From Cupriavidus taiwanensis (GTDB taxonomy: Bacteria > Pseudomonadota > Gammaproteobacteria > Burkholderiales > Burkholderiaceae): a stretch of DNA of 64,000 nt. Both the position numbers and the translations under genes were made by a program. Positions 59,758 to 64,000 of the stretch are shown here, piece after piece. Each line of letters opens with the position of its first letter. Positions within the stretch are counted from its first letter, which is position 1. Location: positions 806,001-870,000 of the forward strand of contig NZ_LT977070.1 in assembly GCF_900250075.1 (NCBI RefSeq), read 5' to 3'. The notes beneath the pieces are model-generated. The model saw nothing but the letters and a program-made list of their open reading frames with translations. It was not told the DNA's origin and ran no database searches.

Positions 59758-60345
59758 TCAGCCGGCGCGCGGCGGTGCCAGCCGTGCCAGCAGCGCTTTC
59801 AGCGTGGCCTGCTCGGCCTCGCTGAGCGCCGAGCTGACGTGGTCGTCGTGCGCCTGGACCGCCTGCGTGGCGGCTTCGAGCGTGCGGCGCCCGGCCGGGG
59901 TCAGCACCAGGCTGTAGGCGCGCCGGTCGCCCGCGGCGGGGCGGCGCGCCACCAGCTTCATGGCTTCGAGCGCATCCACCAGCAGCACCGCGCCCGACCG
60001 CGCGATGCCGAGGATCTGCGCCAGCTCGGTCAGCTTCAGGTGCGGGTTGCGCGAGATGATCACCAGCGCCGAGAAGCGCGGCGGGGTGATCTGCCATTGC
60101 GCCAGCGACTGCACGAAGTCTTCGTAGATGCGGATCTGCGCGCGGCGGATGGCGTAGCCGACCAGGTTGTCGAGCACGCCGTAGTCGATGTTCGGCACAT
60201 GCGGGTCGAAGCCGCCATCGGCGCCGTCGCCGGCGGCCGGGTCGGGCGCCAGCGCATCGCGCGTCCTGCGCCGCGCGGGCGCTGCGGCGGTGCGGGCCCG
60301 CCGCGCGGGGGTGGCGGGCGGGGTGCCGGATGCGTCGGGAATCAT
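59758..60345 (-). CDS. MarR-family transcriptional regulator
   Basis: A 195-residue regulator with an Ala/Arg/Pro-rich leader (1–45) and a MarR winged helix: QWQITPPRFSALVIISRNPHLKLTELAQILGIARSGAVLLVDALEAMKLVARRPAAGDRRAYSLVLT. The ATG overlaps the stop of the solute-binding protein gene (ATGA), so it is co-expressed with the flavin monooxygenase and binding protein. It probably autoregulates the operon through the inverted repeat at 62924–62942. Confidence 0.92.
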   Translation of the reverse strand: MIPDASGTPPATPARRARTAAAPARRRTRDALAPDPAAGDGADGGFDPHVPNIDYGVLDNLVGYAIRRAQIRIYEDFVQSLAQWQITPPRFSALVIISRNPHLKLTELAQILGIARSGAVLLVDALEAMKLVARRPAAGDRRAYSLVLTPAGRRTLEAATQAVQAHDDHVSSALSEAEQATLKALLARLAPPRAG

Positions 60346-61493
60346 TTGAGCAGTTTCCAGTTGCCGTTCTCTATTGTCACCATAACCCGACCACGCTGGT
60401 CAAAGCCATAGTGGTCTTGCGCACTGAAGTTCAGCACCCCGTGCGAGACCACGATGTCGCGCTCGGTTTCCAGTGCGTGGCGCAGCGCCTGGCGGAAGGC
60501 CGGCGTGCCGGGGCGGGCCTGCTTCAGCGCCACCGGCACGATGCGCTCGAGCACCAGCCCGGCATCGTAGGCATGGGCGCCGAACTGCGTGCGGGTCTCG
60601 GCCCCGTACTGCTTTTCATAGCGGGTGACGTAGTCCAGCCCTGGCTTGCGCACCGGATCGCCGGCGGGCAGCTGCTCCGGCACGATCACCGGGCCGGCGG
60701 GCAGGATCGCGCCGTTGACCAGGCGCCCGCCGATGCGGATCAGGTCCTTGGTGGCCGCGCCGTGGGTCTGGTAGAGGGTGCCGCCGTAGCCGCGCTCGCG
60801 CAGCGTGGTGTGCGGCAGCGCCGCGCCGGTGCCGGCGCCGGCGATCAGGATGGCGTCGGGCTTGGCGGCGATCAGCTTGAGCACCTGCGCGGTCACGCTG
60901 GTGTCGGCGCGGCCGTAGCGCTCGGTGGCGATCAGGCGGATGCCGTTGGCGGTGGCGGCGGCGGTGAAGTCCTTCAGCCAGGTTTCGCCGTAGGCATCGG
61001 CAAAGCCGATAAAGCCGATGGTCTTGACGCCCTGGTTCTTGGCGGTCGCCGCCACGGCATTGGCCATCAGCCGCACCGGCTGCGCCAGCCGGAAGGTCCA
61101 TGCGCCGCGCCCGGGCTTGAGTTCGATCGGCGAGAACGCCAGCTGTACGGTCTGGGCTTCGTCGGCGACCTCGGCAATCGCGATCGACGGCGCCACCGCG
61201 GACGAGCCCAGGATGATGTCGACCTTGTCCTCGGCGACGAAGCGGCGCGCCGCCTTGGCGCCCTGGGTCGGATCGGAGGCATCGTCCAGCACGATGTAGC
61301 GCACCGGCTCGCCGCCGATCCGTTGCGGCAGGTAGGCCAGCGTATTTTTTTGCGGGATGCCGAGAGAAGCGGACGGGCCGGTGGTCGACAGGCTGACGCC
61401 GACGGTGATGTCGGCGAGGGCGGTGGTGGCGGTGAAGGCCAGCAGGGCGGCCAGCGCGAGGCGGGTGAGGTCGGTTGGGGTTCGGGGTGCCAT
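60342..61493 (-). CDS. ABC transporter substrate-binding protein, branched-chain amino acid (LivK) family
   Basis: A 383-residue periplasmic binding protein with signal peptide LALAALLAFTATTALA. The mature part reads DITVGVSLSTTGPSASLGIPQKN, the usual type I peripheral-binding opening. No permease or ATPase genes are nearby. Start at 61493 is preceded by GGAGACAACC. Lies between a flavin monooxygenase and a MarR regulator on one strand; in such operons the ligand is often an aromatic or amide compound, here unknown. Confidence 0.92.
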   Translation of the reverse strand: MAPRTPTDLTRLALAALLAFTATTALADITVGVSLSTTGPSASLGIPQKNTLAYLPQRIGGEPVRYIVLDDASDPTQGAKAARRFVAEDKVDIILGSSAVAPSIAIAEVADEAQTVQLAFSPIELKPGRGAWTFRLAQPVRLMANAVAATAKNQGVKTIGFIGFADAYGETWLKDFTAAATANGIRLIATERYGRADTSVTAQVLKLIAAKPDAILIAGAGTGAALPHTTLRERGYGGTLYQTHGAATKDLIRIGGRLVNGAILPAGPVIVPEQLPAGDPVRKPGLDYVTRYEKQYGAETRTQFGAHAYDAGLVLERIVPVALKQARPGTPAFRQALRHALETERDIVVSHGVLNFSAQDHYGFDQRGRVMVTIENGNWKLLK

Positions 61494-61604
61494 GGTTGTC
61501 TCCTCGGTCTGAATGATCTTATGTGTTTTCCATCCCGCTGGATTGCTTCCCTCTCCCGCTTGCGGAAGAGGGAGTACACCCGCGGTAGTGATCAAGGCAT
61601 CGCC

Positions 61605-62858
61605 TTACGCCTTGCCCTGCATCGACTGCCGGTCGAACCCCGCCAGCTGCTTGTACCGCAGCGAAATCGCTTCCAGCTCCGCGCGCGGAATCACCTGTTC
61701 GATATCGCTGAACCCCTGCGGCGCGCGCTCCTCGGCCAGCTGCATCACCTGCTCCGGCCCGTTCATGCGGTTGCGCAGCACGATGCCGGCGGTGCGCGGC
61801 AGGCGCTCGGCCTCGTATTCGCGCAGCGCGTAGCCAGTGTCGCGGGTGCCGAGCAGGCTGTCGACCAGGTAGCGCGCGTCGAGGATGGCCTGGGCGCTGC
61901 CGTTCGAGCCGATCGGATACATCGGGTGCGCGGCGTCGCCCAGCAGCGTGACGCGGTCGAAGGTCCAGCGCGGCAGCGGGTCCTTGTCGACCATCGGGAA
62001 TTCGTAGATGGCCTCGGCGCCGTCGATCAGCGCGGGGATGTCGATCCAGTCCCACTGCCAGTTTGCAAACCGGGCGCGGAACACGGCCTTGTCGACCTGC
62101 TTGTTCCAGTCGCTGCGCGGCGGGGTGTCGGACACGCTGTCGGGCACGCGCAGCTCGGCAATCCAGTTGACCAGCGCGCGGCCCTGGCGGCGCAGCGGTT
62201 CGGAGATGGGGTAGGCGACGAACTTCTGGTCCTGGTGCCCGGCCATGAACATCGAGCGGCCGTCCAGGTAGGGCGGCGCCTCGGTGACCGCGCGCCACAG
62301 CAGCCGGCGCGAAAAGCGCGGCAGGTCGCCGGCGGGATAGAAATGGCGGCGCACCGCCGAATGGATGCCGTCGGCGCCGACCAGCACGTCGGCGCCGGAC
62401 TCTACCACGGCGTTGTCGGCGCGGCGGCGCAGCACGAAGCGCGCCTGGCCGCGCGCGCCGGTATCCAGCACGGACTCGAAACTGTGGCCGGTATGGACCG
62501 CGCCGGCCCCCAGGCGCTCGACCACGGTGCGGTGCAGCAGCATCTGGAATTCGCCGCGATGGATCGAGAACTGCGGCCAGTCATAGCCGGCGGCCAGCCC
62601 GCGCGGCTCATGCCAGATGCGCTGGCCCAGCTTGTTGTAGTAAGACAGGGACGAGGTCTCGACCGCGATCGCGGCCAGCGCATCGCGCAGGCCCAGCTCG
62701 GACAGCACGCGCACGGCGTGCGGCAGCAGGTTGATGCCAACGCCCAGCGGGCGCAGCGTTTCGCTGGCTTCCCAGACCTCGGCCTCGATGCCGTGGCGGT
62801 GGCATAGCAGCGCCAGTGTCAGGCCGCCGATGCCGCCCCCGGCGATTGCGATTTTCAT
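61605..62858 (-). CDS. FAD-dependent monooxygenase (PhzS/salicylate hydroxylase-like)
   Basis: A 417-residue class A flavoprotein monooxygenase. FAD-binding motifs are MKIAIAGGGIGGLTLALLC (dinucleotide fold), DVLVGADGIHSAVRRHF (DG motif) and FDRVTLLGDAAHPMYPIGSNGSAQAI (GD motif). It resembles flavin oxidoreductases such as PhzS. With the binding protein and MarR regulator downstream it probably forms an inducible catabolic or detoxifying unit for an aromatic compound. Start at 62858 follows GGGGAGACACC. Confidence 0.92.
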   Translation of the reverse strand: MKIAIAGGGIGGLTLALLCHRHGIEAEVWEASETLRPLGVGINLLPHAVRVLSELGLRDALAAIAVETSSLSYYNKLGQRIWHEPRGLAAGYDWPQFSIHRGEFQMLLHRTVVERLGAGAVHTGHSFESVLDTGARGQARFVLRRRADNAVVESGADVLVGADGIHSAVRRHFYPAGDLPRFSRRLLWRAVTEAPPYLDGRSMFMAGHQDQKFVAYPISEPLRRQGRALVNWIAELRVPDSVSDTPPRSDWNKQVDKAVFRARFANWQWDWIDIPALIDGAEAIYEFPMVDKDPLPRWTFDRVTLLGDAAHPMYPIGSNGSAQAILDARYLVDSLLGTRDTGYALREYEAERLPRTAGIVLRNRMNGPEQVMQLAEERAPQGFSDIEQVIPRAELEAISLRYKQLAGFDRQSMQGKA

Positions 62859-62923
62859 GGTGTCTCCCCGCGTGCAGGTCGCGCCGGGGCCGCGCACGCG
62901 GCGCCGCTCCCGGCGAATCGAAT

Positions 62924-62942
62924 TTGTTATGGAGTATAACAA
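62924..62942. promoter_or_regulatory. Inverted repeat, probable MarR operator
   Basis: TTGTTAT-GGAGT-ATAACAA is a perfect 7+7 palindrome with a 5-bp centre, extended imperfectly outward (GAAT…ATTC). On the minus strand it includes TATACT, a good -10, 66–84 nt before the monooxygenase start. Size, A+T richness and overlap with the promoter fit a MarR-family operator. Confidence 0.75.
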
Positions 62943-63023
62943 TTCGGGCGAATCCCCTGCAGATAAGGAAAAACCCGCAGGAGCGGGTTTGATAGGAAGT
63001 ACAGGTAGCGTGCCGATCACTAC

Positions 63024-63111
63024 CGTCATTCCCGCGAAGGCGGGAATCCAGCGTCTTTCAAGTCCCCTTCGGGGATGAAGTCACTGGGTTCCCGCCTTCG
63101 CGGGAACGACG
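63024..63111 (+). repeat. Miniature palindromic element, copy E
   Basis: 88 bp between the monooxygenase operon and the PACE gene. Left arm CGTCATTCCCGCG…TCCAGCGTCTTTCAA; right arm GAAGTCACTGGGTTCCCGCC…GGGAACGACG. The spacer contains a further small hairpin (CCCCTTCGGGG). Unlike the other copies, its flanking genes run on the minus strand, yet the element keeps the plus orientation. Confidence 0.9.
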
Positions 63112-63136
63112 TGTCAGGGTAGTGAAAAACCCGCGC

Positions 63137-63601
63137 TCAGCCCAGCGCGGCGTTTTCCGGATTGGCCGGGGCCGCGGCCTGGGCCTTGAGCGCCGGCACC
63201 GGGAACACGATGTCGTACAGCCAGTTGTACACCAGCGCGTAGAGCATATAGAAGCCGGCCACGGCGATGTCCATGATGAGCGCGTCGAGCAGGCTGATGT
63301 CGAGGTACCACGCCAGCGACGGCAGGAACACCACCAGCAGGCCCAGTTCGAACAGCACCGCGTGCAGCACGCGCACCGGCACCGACTTGCGCAGCTGGCC
63401 GGTGAAACGCAGCATGCCCTTGTCGAACAGCACGTTGTAGAGGTAGTTCCAGCCTGTGGCGACCAGCGAGGCGACCGCGCCGATCAGCCCCATCTGGTGC
63501 AGTTCATAGCCGAAGGCCCAGCTCGCCAGCGGGGCGAAGATCAGCAGGCCGACCACCTCGAAGCCCACGGCATGGCGGATCCGGTCCCTGGTATTGCGCA
63601 T
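63137..63601 (-). CDS. PACE-family efflux protein
   Basis: A 154-residue inner-membrane protein made of two tandem bacterial transmembrane pair domains (four helices). The first opens RDRIRHAVGFEVVGLLIFAPLASWAFG, carrying the conserved membrane Glu of the AceI family, and the second RVLHAVLFELGLLVVFLPSLAWYL. PACE proteins export biguanides and polyamine-like cations such as chlorhexidine by proton exchange. Divergent from a LysR regulator, matching the AceI–AceR arrangement. Confidence 0.93.
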   Translation of the reverse strand: MRNTRDRIRHAVGFEVVGLLIFAPLASWAFGYELHQMGLIGAVASLVATGWNYLYNVLFDKGMLRFTGQLRKSVPVRVLHAVLFELGLLVVFLPSLAWYLDISLLDALIMDIAVAGFYMLYALVYNWLYDIVFPVPALKAQAAAPANPENAALG

Positions 63602-63636
63602 GATTTCTCCTTGCGGGCAAATACGATGGTGCCTAG

Positions 63637-63690
63637 TCTATCTGCTGGGCAGGGATTGCCAAGTTGGATACTATCGCCAGAACAGATAGA
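63637..63690. promoter_or_regulatory. Inverted repeat in the PACE–LysR divergent promoter region
   Basis: TCTATCTG (63637–63644) is repeated in inverted form as CAGATAGA (63683–63690), 38 bp apart, within the 108-bp interval. Such paired arms are compatible with LysR tetramer contact sites. Confidence 0.5.
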
Positions 63691-63709
63691 TGAAAGGGTT
63701 GGGTTACGT

Positions 63710-64000
63710 ATGAGTCTCTCTCTGGAGCAATTGCAAGCCTTTGTCGCGGCGGCCGACACGGGCTCGTTCTCGGCCGCCGCGCGCCGGCTCGGCAAGGCCC
63801 AGTCGGTGGTCAGCGCGGCCGTGTCCAACCTCGAGATCGATGCCGGCAACGCGCTGTTCGACCGTACCGGCCGCTACCCGGTGCTGACCCCGGCAGGCGA
63901 ACGGCTGCTGGCCGAGGCGCGCGTGATCCTGGAACGCTGCGAGCACTTCCGCGGCGTAGCCAAGAGCCTGGGCGAGGGTGTCGAGACGCGGCTGGTGCTG
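63710..64000 (+). CDS. LysR-family transcriptional regulator (partial, 3' end outside window)
   Basis: The first 97 codons of a LysR regulator: MSLSLEQLQAFVAAADTGSF, SAAARRLGKAQSVVSAAVSN and the wing LFDRTGRYPVLTPAGERLL form the complete winged-helix domain; the ligand-binding domain lies beyond the right edge. It diverges from the PACE gene across 108 nt and is probably its activator, as AceR is for AceI. Confidence 0.93.
   Translation, partial: MSLSLEQLQAFVAAADTGSFSAAARRLGKAQSVVSAAVSNLEIDAGNALFDRTGRYPVLTPAGERLLAEARVILERCEHFRGVAKSLGEGVETRLVL

Overview
The window is a gene-dense, GC-rich stretch of a betaproteobacterial chromosome. Protein sequences and gene order (glyQ–glyS beside lnt–corC–ybeY–phoH–miaB; recA–recX–sucCD; pgk–pyk–fba–purC–purE–purK) point to the Burkholderiaceae, most like Cupriavidus/Ralstonia. 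This assignment is inference from recognition, not from a search. Nearly all of it is core chromosome; no prophage, IS transposase, CRISPR array or rRNA operon was seen.

Layout. 1–9.6 kb (minus strand): glyQ, an embedded secreted protein and glyS (cut by the left edge), then lnt, corC, ybeY, phoH, miaB (envelope lipoproteins, RNA maturation, tRNA modification). 9.7–19.4 kb: a CLC chloride protein, an RhlE-type helicase, SrkA kinase, a universal stress protein, a class III CoA-transferase/racemase, a LuxR-type response regulator, an L,D-transpeptidase and a Tat-exported M15-like peptidase. 19.4–24.3 kb: a CAU-anticodon tRNA, an MHS-type MFS transporter, and a TctDE-like two-component system fused in one operon with a DUF4212 protein. 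24.3–29.8 kb: SOS-controlled recA, recX, a DUF2889 gene and sucCD. 29.9–33.4 kb: a TerC-family protein, then a type IV pilin with its own PglL-like O-oligosaccharyltransferase. 33.4–41.6 kb: small envelope proteins, moaC, a BepA-like protease, a YheT hydrolase, waaF, a CHCC zinc protein and ilvE. 41.8–48.4 kb: an SNF2 ATPase, a Bug solute-binding protein behind a near-perfect sigma-54 promoter, and two paralogous LuxR-type regulators. 48.8–56.7 kb: pgk, pyk, fba, purC, purE, purK and a Sua5/TsaC protein, all on the plus strand (lower glycolysis/Calvin enzymes plus purine synthesis). 56.7–64 kb: azlCD, dacB, a MarR-controlled flavin monooxygenase/binding-protein operon, and a PACE efflux protein divergent from a LysR regulator cut by the right edge.

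The most interesting signal is a dispersed palindromic element present five times, always in the same orientation. Each copy has two inverted arms of about 34 bp, each arm itself a hairpin. Four copies (41.7, 52.7, 53.8, 63.0 kb) are 71–92 bp miniatures. The fifth sits between sucC and sucD and carries, exactly between its arms, a complete 97-residue GIY-YIG nuclease gene of visibly lower GC. One miniature keeps a start-like and a stop-like remnant at the places where the nuclease gene begins and ends. This looks like a small nuclease-bearing mobile unit with MITE-like derivatives. The arm core matches the ATTCCC-N8-GGGAAT pattern known from Neisseria dRS3 repeats, but the arm/nuclease architecture is the point worth testing.
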